DNA from: Subtercola lobariae
GTDB lineage: Bacteria; Actinomycetota; Actinomycetes; Actinomycetales; Microbacteriaceae
Length of the DNA: 64,000 nt
Assembly: GCF_014640255.1 (NCBI RefSeq)
Contig: NZ_BMGP01000007.1
Location: forward strand, 114,699 to 178,698
Reading direction: 5' to 3'
In this document: piece after piece, positions 9,503 to 17,491 of the stretch
How positions within the stretch are numbered: the stretch's first letter is position 1
Layout: each line of letters starts with the position of its first letter
Notes under the pieces: generated by a model
The model's input: the letters and a program-made list of their open reading frames with translations, nothing else
What the model was told of the DNA's origin: nothing
Database searches by the model: none
Translations under genes and position numbers: made by a program

Positions 9503-10132
9503 GTGCAAACGACAACTGCATCACTGAAAGTCGCATCGGCCGCCGCTACCGGAAGGTACCGCTGGCGGGTGGTCGACATCATCGTGGCCAGCGTCATCGG
9601 CGTGGCGTCGGGGCTTGTCTTCTGGGGGTGGGATCAGGCGTGGACCCCGCTGAGCGCTCCGCTCGAAGCCCTGGCGCCGGGGCTCGGCGCGCTGCTCGGC
9701 GGCGGCTGGCTGTTCGCCGGCGTGCTGGGTGGGCTGATCATCCGCAAGCCGGGTGCGGCGCTGTATACCGAGGTGCTTGCAGCCGTGGTGTCGGCGATCG
9801 TCGGCACCCAGTGGGGCATTCTGACCTTGCTGTCGGGCGTGGTGCAGGGTCTTGGCGCCGAGATTGTGTTCGCGCTGTTCTTGTACGCGAACTACAAGCT
9901 GTACGTGGCCATGCTGGCCGGCGCTGGCGCGGGACTCGCGCTCGCCATCAACGACCTGATCGTGTCGTACCCCGGGTCAGACACGCCGTTCATCGTGATC
10001 TACACGGGGTCGTCGATTCTCTCAGGCATCGTGCTCGCCGGGGTGCTCTCGTGGCTCGCGATGCGAGGGCTCGCGCGAACGGGCGCACTCTCGCGCTTCG
10101 CGGCCGGCCGTGAGGCGTCGGTGCGGGTCTAA
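9503..10132 (+). CDS. ykoE: ECF transporter substrate-binding (S) component, YkoE family
   Basis: 209-residue membrane protein with about five or six hydrophobic segments, matching YkoE-type S components that capture thiamine or its hydroxymethylpyrimidine precursor. Recognisable blocks include RVVDIIVASVIGVASGLVFWGWDQ, FAGVLGGLIIRKPGAALYTE and GAEIVFALFLYANYK. GTG start behind AAAGGG. Control by the upstream TPP riboswitch supports the substrate assignment. The ATPase gene follows after three bases and the T component after that: a complete YkoEDC transporter. Confidence 0.93.
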   Translation: MQTTTASLKVASAAATGRYRWRVVDIIVASVIGVASGLVFWGWDQAWTPLSAPLEALAPGLGALLGGGWLFAGVLGGLIIRKPGAALYTEVLAAVVSAIVGTQWGILTLLSGVVQGLGAEIVFALFLYANYKLYVAMLAGAGAGLALAINDLIVSYPGSDTPFIVIYTGSSILSGIVLAGVLSWLAMRGLARTGALSRFAAGREASVRV

Positions 10133-10135
10133 CCC

Positions 10136-12097
10136 GTGCAACTCTCTGGCCGCGTGGTCGGCGGGGTCGGCGTCAGCGCGCGAGGCTGGGGGTGGCGGCA
10201 CGCGGGCCGCGCGGCGTGGGCCGTGAGCGAGCTCGACCTCGAGATCGAGGCGGGCGATCGCGTGTTGCTGCTCGGGGCGTCTGGGGCGGGCAAGTCGACG
10301 CTCATCTCTGCGCTCGCCGGGGTGCTCGGTGGCGCCGACGAAGGCGAGCAGGCCGGCTCGCTGCTGGTGGGCGACAGCCGGCCAGAGGATGCCCGGGGCA
10401 GGGTCGGTCTGCTGCTGCAAGACCCCGATTCTCAGGTGATGCTCGCGCGGGTCGGCGACGATGTCGCCTTCGGCTGCGAGAACCTCGGCGTGCCGCGTGA
10501 CGAGATTTGGCGGCGAGTCGGTTCGGCTCTGGATGCGGTCGGGCTTTATCTGCCACTGTCTCACCCGACGTCCGAATTGTCGGGCGGGCAGAAGCAGCGG
10601 CTCGCGCTCGCGGGCGTGCTCGCGATGCAGCCGCAGCTGTTGCTGCTCGACGAGCCGACCGCGAACCTCGACCCGCAGGGCGCGGTCGAGGTGCGTGACT
10701 CGGTGGCGCGCGTCTTGGAGCATTCCGAGGCGACTTTCGTGGTGATCGAGCACCGCGTGGAGATCTGGCGGCACCTCGTGCAACGGGTCATCGTGTTGGC
10801 GCCGGGCGGGGGAGTGCTGGCCGACGGCTCGCCCGACGCCGTACTCGGTGCGCGCGGGGCCGAGCTCGCGGCATCCGGAGTCTGGGTACCCGAGTACCCG
10901 CCGCCCCTGCCGGCCCGCGCTCGTGCTCGCGGTACCCGACACAATTCGCCTGTGGCAGCCGAGGCGCTCACCCGACCCGACGGCGGCGTGGCGCTGAGTG
11001 AGGCCGTTACGTCGAATAGAGGCCGCTATACCGGCCTCAACTCGCCGCAGCAGTCTCACTTCTCGCAAGCGGGCCCGGCCGCAGCAGCCGCGTGCGAGGC
11101 GCCGGGCTCAGATCGCGCCGAGGCGGCAGCACGTGGGGCGGCAGCGTCGTTTGCGGCGAGCGCGGCGGCGGCAGGGGCGGGAGCGTCGTTTGCGGCGAGC
11201 GCGGCGGCGGCAGGGGCGGGAGCGTCGCCAGGTGTCTTGGGGGGCTCGGTCGCGAGCGCGCCGACCGCGTCGCTGCTGCGCGCGCGGCAGCTCGCGGTGG
11301 CGCGGGCGAAGGGGCATGCCGTGGCCGCAGGGCTGACGCTCGACGTCGAGGCGGGCCGCGCCCTCGCCATCACCGGCGCGAACGGAGCCGGAAAGTCGAC
11401 GCTCGCGCTCACGCTCGCCGGGCTACTGGCGCCGGCCGGAGGCACCCTCGAAGCCAGCGAGGCGTTCGCGAGCGGTGCGGCGGCCGAACCCATCCGATGG
11501 AAGTCGAAGCAACTCCTCACCCGCGTCGGAACAGTCTTTCAAGACCCCGAACACCAATTTCTGGCGCAAACCGTTCGCGATGAGCTGGCGGTCGGCCCGC
11601 GGGCCCTCAAGCTGGCCCGCACCGAGATCGACGAACGCGTCGACGAGTTGCTCGAACGACTCCGCCTGACCCGACTGGCCGCAGCGAACCCGTTCACCCT
11701 CTCAGGCGGCGAAAAGCGGAGGCTCTCGGTGGCGACGGTGCTGGCAACCCGCCCCGCGCTGCTGGTGCTCGACGAACCCACCTTCGGCCAAGACTCGCGA
11801 ACGTGGGCCGAACTCGTGGCTCTTCTCGCCGAACTGCTCGACTCCGGCACGGCACTCGTCGCCGTCACCCACGACGCCGCGTTCGTCGACGCACTAGCCG
11901 ACGACGAGTTCCGGATGCTCGGCAACCCCACCCCTTCGCCCACCGCGCCACCGTCGTCGGCCCCCACGCGAACCGCCGCCGCGCCCGCGCCCATCCTCAC
12001 CGATCCAGCGCCCGCCGCACCCGCACCCGCCGCCATTCGTGCCGCCGCGCAGGCGCCCGCCGCACCCGCGCCCGCGGCCACAGAGCGCCGCCCATGA
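10136..12097 (+). CDS. ykoD: ECF transporter ATPase, two fused ABC domains (YkoD type)
   Basis: 653 residues with two ATP-binding domains in one chain. Domain 1 has Walker A GASGAGKST, signature LSGGQKQRLALAG and Walker B LLLLDEPTANLDP. Domain 2 has GANGAGKST, LSGGEKRRLSVA and LLVLDEPTFGQD. Both sets look intact. It is long for the family because of an Ala/Gly-rich linker (about residues 260-380) containing a 39-base tandem duplication, plus an Ala/Pro-rich C-terminal tail of about 50 residues. Its stop overlaps the ecfT start by four bases (ATGA). It powers uptake through YkoE. Confidence 0.93.
   Translation: MQLSGRVVGGVGVSARGWGWRHAGRAAWAVSELDLEIEAGDRVLLLGASGAGKSTLISALAGVLGGADEGEQAGSLLVGDSRPEDARGRVGLLLQDPDSQVMLARVGDDVAFGCENLGVPRDEIWRRVGSALDAVGLYLPLSHPTSELSGGQKQRLALAGVLAMQPQLLLLDEPTANLDPQGAVEVRDSVARVLEHSEATFVVIEHRVEIWRHLVQRVIVLAPGGGVLADGSPDAVLGARGAELAASGVWVPEYPPPLPARARARGTRHNSPVAAEALTRPDGGVALSEAVTSNRGRYTGLNSPQQSHFSQAGPAAAAACEAPGSDRAEAAARGAAASFAASAAAAGAGASFAASAAAAGAGASPGVLGGSVASAPTASLLRARQLAVARAKGHAVAAGLTLDVEAGRALAITGANGAGKSTLALTLAGLLAPAGGTLEASEAFASGAAAEPIRWKSKQLLTRVGTVFQDPEHQFLAQTVRDELAVGPRALKLARTEIDERVDELLERLRLTRLAAANPFTLSGGEKRRLSVATVLATRPALLVLDEPTFGQDSRTWAELVALLAELLDSGTALVAVTHDAAFVDALADDEFRMLGNPTPSPTAPPSSAPTRTAAAPAPILTDPAPAAPAPAAIRAAAQAPAAPAPAATERRP
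11144..11227 (+). repeat. 39-base tandem repeat inside the ATPase linker
   Basis: Two perfect 39-base copies start at 11144 and 11183, with a further six bases of a third at 11222. Each encodes the 13-residue unit ASFAASAAAAGAG in the linker between the two ABC domains. In-frame unit length means copy number can change without breaking the protein. Confidence 0.9.
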
Positions 12098-12882
12098 GCA
12101 TCCTCACCCCGCACCGCGGAACGCAGGCCGTCTACGCCATCAACCCCGTGGCGAAGATCGGCGCCGCGTTCGTTCTGAGCCTGACGCTGATCTTGTCGAT
12201 CGACTGGGTTTCGGCGGCCGTCGCGCTGGTGCTGGAGGGCATCCTGTTTCTGTGGGCAGGGCTCACCCCGAAAGTATTCTTCTGGCGCACGCTGCCCGTC
12301 TGGATCGCCGCCCCGGCGGCCGCGCTCACCACGATTCTGTACGGCCGGCCCTCGGGCGAGACGTACTTTCAGTTCTCGCTGATTCATATCACCGACGGCT
12401 CGATCGAACTCGGCATCGCAACGATGTTGCGCGTGCTCGCCATCGGGCTGCCGGCCGTGGTGTTGTTCGTCACCGTCGACCCCACCGACCTCGCCGATGG
12501 GCTCGCCCAGGTGCTGCACCTGCCGAACCGGTTCGTGCTCGGCGGTTTGGCAGGGTTACGGCTGATGGGTCTGTTTCTCGACGATTGGCGATCGCTGAAA
12601 CTCGCTCGCCGCGCGCGGGGCGTCGGAGATTCGGGGCGCATCCGCAGGTTCGCCAGTCTGGGTTTCGCGTTGCTGGTGCTCTCGATCAGGCGCGGCAGCA
12701 AACTCGCCACGGCGATGGAAGCGCGGGGCTTCGGATCGCGCATCAAACGAACCTATGCGAGGGAGTCGACCTTCGGCTGGCGCGAGGTGCTTCTCATGGT
12801 GATTGCGGCCGCTGTTGCAGTGACAGCGGTGAGCGTCTCGGTGTCAACGGGGCACTGGAATTTCATCGGCAGCACCGGCTGA
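12094..12882 (+). CDS. ykoC: ECF transporter transmembrane (T) component
   Basis: 262-residue EcfT/CbiQ-family membrane protein with about five transmembrane segments. The two ATPase-contacting Ala-Arg-Gly-type motifs are visible as LARRARGVG and AMEARGFGSR. Start chosen at the ATG that overlaps the ATPase stop by four bases. It couples the fused ATPase to the YkoE S component. Third gene of the riboswitch-led operon; the next gene starts 38 bases on and has its own ribosome-binding site. Confidence 0.93.
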   Translation: MSILTPHRGTQAVYAINPVAKIGAAFVLSLTLILSIDWVSAAVALVLEGILFLWAGLTPKVFFWRTLPVWIAAPAAALTTILYGRPSGETYFQFSLIHITDGSIELGIATMLRVLAIGLPAVVLFVTVDPTDLADGLAQVLHLPNRFVLGGLAGLRLMGLFLDDWRSLKLARRARGVGDSGRIRRFASLGFALLVLSIRRGSKLATAMEARGFGSRIKRTYARESTFGWREVLLMVIAAAVAVTAVSVSVSTGHWNFIGSTG

Positions 12883-12919
12883 GCGCGTGCGCTGCGCCGT
12901 CTGGCGCTACGGTGGAAGC

Positions 12920-13201
12920 ATGACAGACACAGCTCCGACCCCCTCGAACTACACCGTCGAATACGTTGACGGCCCCCTGAAAGGCCAGATCGACCAGCGG
13001 ATTCTCATCGGCGGCGACTACGACAAGACGTTCGGCGTCATCGCACTCGTCGACGGTATCGAGTCGAACTTCGAATACACCGTCGTCAGCACCCGCGAAC
13101 TCAACGGCGAACTGCACGTGAGCTACTCGTTCGAGCCGAAAGAAAGCGACCCGTTCGCCAGCGACGAAGACGACACCGACCTCGGCGAGGCTCTCGTCTA
13201 A
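12920..13201 (+). CDS. hypothetical protein, small acidic
   Basis: 93 residues starting at MTDTAPTPSNYTVEYVDG, behind GGTGGA. It is acidic with a beta-strand pattern (DGPLKGQIDQRILIGGDYD, FEYTVVSTRELNGELHVSYSF) and an Asp/Glu-rich C-terminus. No family recognised with certainty. It follows the ECF operon by 38 bases and could be its distal member or an independent gene. It converges on the S11-like gene with an 18-base gap. Confidence 0.65.
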   Translation: MTDTAPTPSNYTVEYVDGPLKGQIDQRILIGGDYDKTFGVIALVDGIESNFEYTVVSTRELNGELHVSYSFEPKESDPFASDEDDTDLGEALV

Positions 13202-13218
13202 CCCTTGCGTCGAGGGCG

Positions 13219-14556
13219 CTATTTGCGCGCGTCGAGAAACGCCTGAATGACCGGAATGGGGTGAGTCAGCCGCCACAACGGCCCCGGGTCGGTGAGCGGC
13301 TGGCTGAGTTTCAGGCCTACACTCAGCGGCCCATCTGGTAGCGCGAAGGTGACGGTACCGGCCGAGGTGCTGCCGAGCGCGGTGGTCAGAGGCACTGCTG
13401 TCACCGTGTGGGTGACGGGGGTGTTCGCCCAGATCATCCGCGAGTCACCAGCGATGGCGACGCCGTCGGCTGATTGACCCCAGGCCGTGCTGTAGTGAAC
13501 GAACGAGTCGCCGGCGGTGACCACCGTTGTCGGTTTGAGGTTGGCGGATGCACTGGCGAGCAACGCGGTCATGTCGCCGTTCAGCGTGTCGTAGTCGGGC
13601 TCGCGCAGCATTGCTCCGTAGAGCGTGACGGTGGTGGCAGCCGCGCCGTTAGAGGCCGATGACCCGCCGCTTGCCGTACCGCTGGCGCCGCCCGCCGCGC
13701 CACTCGCGCCGCTCGCGGCATCTGCACCCGGCACGCTCACCACAGCTTGGTAGAGAAAGCACAGCCCGGCTTGGTCGGTGTAGCTGAGCGAGAGCCCGGT
13801 AACGCCGTCGGTCGGCAGATAGACGGCCAGGTTACTCACGTACCTCCCGCCGTTCACCGTGACGCCTGTCTGCCCCATGATCTCGGCGATGACGGGGTTA
13901 GCGAACGCGAGTTGGGCGATGCGGGTGAGATCGGATGCTGTGCCCACCGAATTGCTCGAAAGCCCTGTCGCGTCGACCACGCTCGTGCCGGTGAATCCGT
14001 TCTTCGCCAGCCACGCGTTCGCGGCGGTCACGTAGCCGTCGACGGAGCCGAATGCCCACCGCGCCAGGGCATCGCTGTGGTTGTTGCTCGAGCCCATGAG
14101 CATCGCCTGCAGCATGTCGCGCTGCGTCCACGTTTCGCCGGCGATGAACGAAACCGCGCGGGCGCTCTGGGCGATGTAGGAGATGTAACCGGCGTAGTCT
14201 TCGGGCGAAATGATGATGTTCGCGCCTTGCGTGCCCGAATCCATGGGCTTTGCGTCGAGCACGACGAGGGCAGTGATGACCTTGGCCGTGCCGCCGAGCG
14301 GAACGGGGTCGCTGATGCCTGACGACGCGAGCACGGCCGTGCTGCCGTCAGCGATGATGCCGCTCGCGCCAGTCTGCGGCAGGGTGGGCGGCGCCGGGGG
14401 AGTGAGTGTGTTGTCGGCGCCGAGAACGGCGGCTGTGGCTGCCGGCAACGGCCCTACGAGGGTGATCGGCCCATATACGCCGACGGCGAGGATGATCAGC
14501 GCCCCCACCCCGATGAAAATGCCGCGCCGTATTCGTCGCGCAACACCAGAGGCCAT
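13219..14556 (-). CDS. D-alanyl-D-alanine carboxypeptidase (S11) homologue lacking catalytic residues
   Basis: 445 residues: N-terminal membrane anchor (about 12-35), then an S11 penicillin-binding fold. The serine of the SxxK motif is replaced: the segment PLGGTAKVITALVVL has Gly89 where the nucleophilic Ser belongs, with Lys92 kept. The SxN region is present (GSSNNHSDALARW, Ser156-Ser157-Asn158). The KTG motif is also lost: DGVTGLSLSYTDQAG has SLS (256-258) where KTG is expected. The rest of the fold is well kept, with no frameshift. I infer a non-catalytic, surface-anchored relative of D,D-carboxypeptidases, perhaps peptidoglycan-binding or regulatory. A low-complexity Ser/Gly/Ala loop lies near residues 275-305. 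Confidence 0.85.
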   Translation of the reverse strand: MASGVARRIRRGIFIGVGALIILAVGVYGPITLVGPLPAATAAVLGADNTLTPPAPPTLPQTGASGIIADGSTAVLASSGISDPVPLGGTAKVITALVVLDAKPMDSGTQGANIIISPEDYAGYISYIAQSARAVSFIAGETWTQRDMLQAMLMGSSNNHSDALARWAFGSVDGYVTAANAWLAKNGFTGTSVVDATGLSSNSVGTASDLTRIAQLAFANPVIAEIMGQTGVTVNGGRYVSNLAVYLPTDGVTGLSLSYTDQAGLCFLYQAVVSVPGADAASGASGAAGGASGTASGGSSASNGAAATTVTLYGAMLREPDYDTLNGDMTALLASASANLKPTTVVTAGDSFVHYSTAWGQSADGVAIAGDSRMIWANTPVTHTVTAVPLTTALGSTSAGTVTFALPDGPLSVGLKLSQPLTDPGPLWRLTHPIPVIQAFLDARK

Positions 14557-14681
14557 GCTCCAGGCTAACCCGGCCCCACGTCAGCGCCCGCCCGCCTCGC
14601 CCGAGCCTGGTAGATGTGGCCGGTGAAGTGCACACTGGAAGGGTCGCATAAGCGCCGCGCCGCACGACGGAAGGACATGCC

Positions 14682-15080
14682 GTGAACAGTCTTCTCACCC
14701 CGGTTGACCCGCCGCAGTTGTACCGCAGCCCGGCTTTCGCGCAGGGCATGATCGTTGCCGCTGGCCCCACGCTCTACGTCGGCGGCCAGAACGGAACCGA
14801 CAACACCGGCGCCTTACTCGACGGGCTCGGGCCGCAGACCGAGCAGGCGATGCGCAATCTGCTCGCCGTGCTCGCCGAGGCAGGCAGCGGGCCCGAGCAC
14901 GTGGCCAAGCTCACCATCTACCTGGCAACGGGAGTCGACCCAAGCGAGGCCTTCGCGGCCACGCGGTCGGTCTGGGGCGACCATCGCACGACGGTGACCG
15001 TGCTCACGGTCACGCCGGCTCGCCCGGGTGCCCTCGTCGAGATCGACGCGGTGGCCGCCATTCCACCCTCGACTTCGTGA
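14682..15080 (+). CDS. RidA family protein (enamine/imine deaminase type)
   Basis: 132 residues of the YjgF/YER057c/UK114 fold: the conserved LYVGGQNGTD, QTEQAMRNLLAVLAEAG, VAKLTIYLATG and PGALVEIDAVAAIP segments are all present. RidA proteins hydrolyse reactive enamine/imine intermediates of amino acid metabolism. GTG start behind AAGGA. It stands alone, divergent from the S11-like gene. Confidence 0.88.
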   Translation: MNSLLTPVDPPQLYRSPAFAQGMIVAAGPTLYVGGQNGTDNTGALLDGLGPQTEQAMRNLLAVLAEAGSGPEHVAKLTIYLATGVDPSEAFAATRSVWGDHRTTVTVLTVTPARPGALVEIDAVAAIPPSTS

Positions 15081-15082
15081 CG

Positions 15083-15187
15083 GTACCGCCCCGACGGTGC
15101 CGCCCCGACGGCGCCGCCCCCACCGCACCGGGCTGACCACCGCGCCGCCCCCACCGCACCGGGCTGACCACCCACCGCGCCGCCCAA
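15083..15187. repeat. short GC-rich direct repeats between ridA and a metallopeptidase gene
   Basis: Imperfect units of CCGCCCCGACGGTG type at 15085-15118, then two near-perfect copies of a block made of CCGCCCCCACCGCACCGGGC plus TGACCACC. They sit between two convergent genes and cause the open frames that read through here. Function not apparent. Confidence 0.7.
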
Positions 15188-15196
15188 GGCTCGAGC

Positions 15197-15547
15197 TCAG
15201 GCCCAGCCGAGCTCGTGCAGGCGCTCGTCGTCGATTCCGTAGAAGTGGCCGATCTCGTGCACGAGGGTGATGTGAACCTGCTTGCGCAGTTCGGCGAGAT
15301 CGGCCGAGATCGAGAGCAGCGGCTCGCGGTACAGCACGATGCGGTCGGGCAGTTCGCCGAAACCGTAGTCGGCGCGCTGGGTGAGCGCGACTCCCTCGTA
15401 GAGTCCCAGGGTGTCGAGCGTGCCGTTCTCGGGGCGGTCTTCGGTGACGAAGACGACGTTCTCGAGCCCGTCGACCATGTCGTCGGGCAGCAGGTCGAGT
15501 TCGGCCACCACAAGGGCTTCGAACGCCGATGAGTCGAGATCGAGCAT
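15197..15547 (-). CDS. metallopeptidase family protein (zincin-like, DUF1025)
   Basis: 116 residues with the zinc-binding HExxH motif in VHEIGHFYGIDDERL near the C-terminus, as in the minimal-gluzincin/DUF1025 proteins common in Actinobacteria. Upstream GGGAGG supports the ATG. Only 20 bases separate the start from the terminator that follows tRNA-His on the same strand, so its promoter must lie in or beyond the tRNA region unless read-through supplies the message. Substrate unknown. Confidence 0.85.
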   Translation of the reverse strand: MLDLDSSAFEALVVAELDLLPDDMVDGLENVVFVTEDRPENGTLDTLGLYEGVALTQRADYGFGELPDRIVLYREPLLSISADLAELRKQVHITLVHEIGHFYGIDDERLHELGWA

Positions 15548-15567
15548 CCGGAGCCTCCCGACTCGAC

Positions 15568-15604
15568 AAAAAATGAGTGACCCGAAGCCGGGCCACTCAT
15601 TTCA
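15568..15604 (-). terminator. intrinsic terminator after tRNA-His
   Basis: On the minus strand a stem of AATGAGTG+GCCCGG pairs with GGGTCACTCATT around a CTTC loop and runs straight into TTTTTT. It is a strong rho-independent terminator just downstream of tRNA-His. Confidence 0.88.
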
Positions 15605-15612
15605 TTCGGTGG

Positions 15613-15686
15613 GGTGAGTAACGGGGCTCGAACCCGCGGCCTCCTAGACCACAACCAGGCGCTCTGCCAACTGAGCTATACCCACC
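15613..15686 (-). tRNA. tRNA-His (anticodon GTG)
   Basis: Full cloverleaf on the minus strand: acceptor GTGGGTA pairs with TACTCAC, with the extra G-1 opposite C73 that marks tRNA-His; D-arm AGCTCAGTTGGCAGAGC; anticodon arm CCTGGTTGTGGTCTAGG with GTG; T-arm GCGGGTTCGAGCCCCGT. Read by eye; ends may be off by one base. Confidence 0.95.
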
Positions 15687-15749
15687 ATGCGAGCCTCGCG
15701 TGAGCAAGGCACCGTGACCAAGCGCAAGCCAGGCAACTCAGAAAGTCTA

Positions 15750-16370
15750 TTACAGCTTTGCAGCGAATTCGTTCACAACGTCAGCGGCGATCACTTTGAG
15801 GTCTGCCGAAGCGGGCCCGGGCGGCGCCACGAAGATGGCTTTGCGGTAATACTCGAGCTCTCGAATCGACTCGAGAATGTCGGCGAGGGCGCGGTGCCCG
15901 CCGTCTTTCGCGGGCGCGTGAAAGTAGATGGGTGGAAACCAGCGGCGCGCCAGCTCTTTGATCGATGAGACGTCGACGCTGCGATAGTGCAGGTGGGCAT
16001 CCACTCGGGGCATGTATTTGGCGAGAAACATACGGTCTGTGCCGATGGTGTTGCCCGCGATGGGCGCTTTCAGCTCGTTGGGCACGAACTTCAGAATGTA
16101 TTCGAGCACCTCGAACTCGGCCTCGGCGAGGCTCACGCCCTCGGGAATCAGCTTGTCGAGCCCCGAGGTTGCGTGCATGTTGCGCACGAAGTCGTTCATG
16201 TTCGCCAGAGCCGAGTCGTCGGGCTTGATGACGATGGTGAAGCCGGGGTCGAGCAGGTTCAGGTCGAAGTCGGTGATGACCACCGCCACCTCGACGAGTT
16301 CGTCGACAGCGAGGTCGAGGCCGGTCATTTCACAGTCGATCCAGACCAGACGGTCTGTTGATGCACTCAT
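15750..16370 (-). CDS. orn: oligoribonuclease
   Basis: 206-residue DEDDh 3'-5' exonuclease that degrades two- to five-nucleotide RNAs, including pGpG. ExoI motif [10 protein letters not shown], ExoII with [15 protein letters not shown], and ExoIII with the H of [12 protein letters not shown] are all intact. Length fits the family. It lies upstream of tRNA-His on the same strand. Confidence 0.97.
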   Translation of the reverse strand: MSASTDRLVWIDCEMTGLDLAVDELVEVAVVITDFDLNLLDPGFTIVIKPDDSALANMNDFVRNMHATSGLDKLIPEGVSLAEAEFEVLEYILKFVPNELKAPIAGNTIGTDRMFLAKYMPRVDAHLHYRSVDVSSIKELARRWFPPIYFHAPAKDGGHRALADILESIRELEYYRKAIFVAPPGPASADLKVIAADVVNEFAAKL

Positions 16371-16508
16371 GCCTCGAGTCTATCCGGCGCCCCTGTCGGC
16401 GGCGGTGCTCCCGAAAACGGCGGCGAATCTGACCAGGCGGGCCGCTATGGCCGTCGCTGTGCAGGAATCGCCTCCGTTTCGCTCGAGGCGAGGCCCCGGG
16501 TGGCGGGC

Positions 16509-16919
16509 TCAGGCGGCGACGAGCTGCGAGATACGCACGGTGTTGCCCGAGGGGTCGCGAAAAGCGCAGTCTTTGGGCCCCCAGGCCTGCTCGATGGGCT
16601 CTTGCAAGACTTCGGCTCCGGATGCTCGTACCTTCTCGAAGGTGGCGTCGACGTTATCGGTGGCGAAGATGAGAATCGGCAACGAACCCTTGGTGAGCAG
16701 CTCTTGCATGGCATCACCGTCGGCCTGCGAGCGGCCGGCGTGCGGTTCAGACAGCACGATCTGAAGGTCGGGCTGGTCGTCGCTGCCGATGGTCACCCAT
16801 CGGAACCCGCCGTTCGAAACGTCGTTCACCACTGTGAGGCCGAGGGCGTCGCAGTAGAACGGCAGCGATTCGTCGACGTCGTTGACGGTTACTTGGCTGT
16901 ACTGGAGTTGGATTGTCAT
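16509..16919 (-). CDS. VOC family protein (glyoxalase/bleomycin-resistance fold)
   Basis: 136 residues with two beta-alpha-beta-beta-beta modules: YSQVTVNDVDESLPFYCDALGL at the start and GPKDCAFRDPSGNTVRISQL at the end, the usual metal-site strands. It follows the AraC-type gene by ten bases on the same strand, a common regulator/VOC pairing. A dioxygenase, isomerase or drug-binding role cannot be separated by sequence. ATG at 16919 chosen because the frame upstream lies in the regulator gene. Confidence 0.88.
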   Translation of the reverse strand: MTIQLQYSQVTVNDVDESLPFYCDALGLTVVNDVSNGGFRWVTIGSDDQPDLQIVLSEPHAGRSQADGDAMQELLTKGSLPILIFATDNVDATFEKVRASGAEVLQEPIEQAWGPKDCAFRDPSGNTVRISQLVAA

Positions 16920-16929
16920 GACCCCAACG

Positions 16930-17424
16930 CTAGATCGCGGTAACCGCCAGCACTTCTTCATTTCTGCTCGATGCCGGTTTCGATGCCGGTTTCGGTGCCT
17001 GTGTCGATGCAGCCGCCGAGGGCCGCGCCGCTTTGACCGGCCGGGTGCGCAGCATGGCTTCGCGCGTCGGCATGGCACGAACAGCGTCGTGTTCGCGCAG
17101 CCGGTACGAGCTCGGAGTTTCACCGGTGAGCTCGGTGAATCGCGAACTGAACGAGCCGAGCGACGTACAGCCGACCGTCATGCACGCATCGGTCACGCTC
17201 ATTCCGTTGCGCAGCAGCGCCATGGCGCGTTCGATTCGCCGGGTCATCAGGTAGCCGTAGGGAGTCTCGCCGTATGCGGCCCGAAACTGCCGCGAGAAGT
17301 GGGCGGGTGACATCAGCGCACGCTGAGCCATGGTTGGTACGTCGAGCGCCTTGGCGTATTCGCGATCGATGAGGTCGCGCGCCCGGCGCAGATGCGCCAG
17401 ATTGCTGATCTCCTGCGGTGTCAT
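16930..17424 (-). CDS. AraC family transcriptional regulator
   Basis: 164 residues. Two helix-turn-helix motifs make up most of the protein: DVPTMAQRALMSPAHFSRQFRAAYGETPYGYLMTRR and MSVTDACMTVGCTSLGSFSSRFTELTGETPSSYR. There is no sensor domain, only a Lys/Ala/Pro-rich tail, so it is a SoxS/MarA-like short regulator. It probably controls itself and the VOC gene just downstream. The ROK gene is divergent 67 bases away. Confidence 0.9.
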   Translation of the reverse strand: MTPQEISNLAHLRRARDLIDREYAKALDVPTMAQRALMSPAHFSRQFRAAYGETPYGYLMTRRIERAMALLRNGMSVTDACMTVGCTSLGSFSSRFTELTGETPSSYRLREHDAVRAMPTREAMLRTRPVKAARPSAAASTQAPKPASKPASSRNEEVLAVTAI

Positions 17425-17491
17425 GGCACGAGAGTAGCACTCGCTCCGCTCGCCGCCTGGGTATCTCAGCAGATGCCTTAGCATCGAAGGC

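Noticed and set aside
8711-9508. Long N-terminal extension of the LLM oxidoreductase frame
   Set aside because: It would run through a separate small gene and the riboswitch on the other strand; the conserved N-terminus begins at 8710.
10022-11068. 348-codon frame antisense to the ECF operon
   Set aside because: No recognisable domain; overlaps Walker and signature motifs of the ATPase on the other strand.
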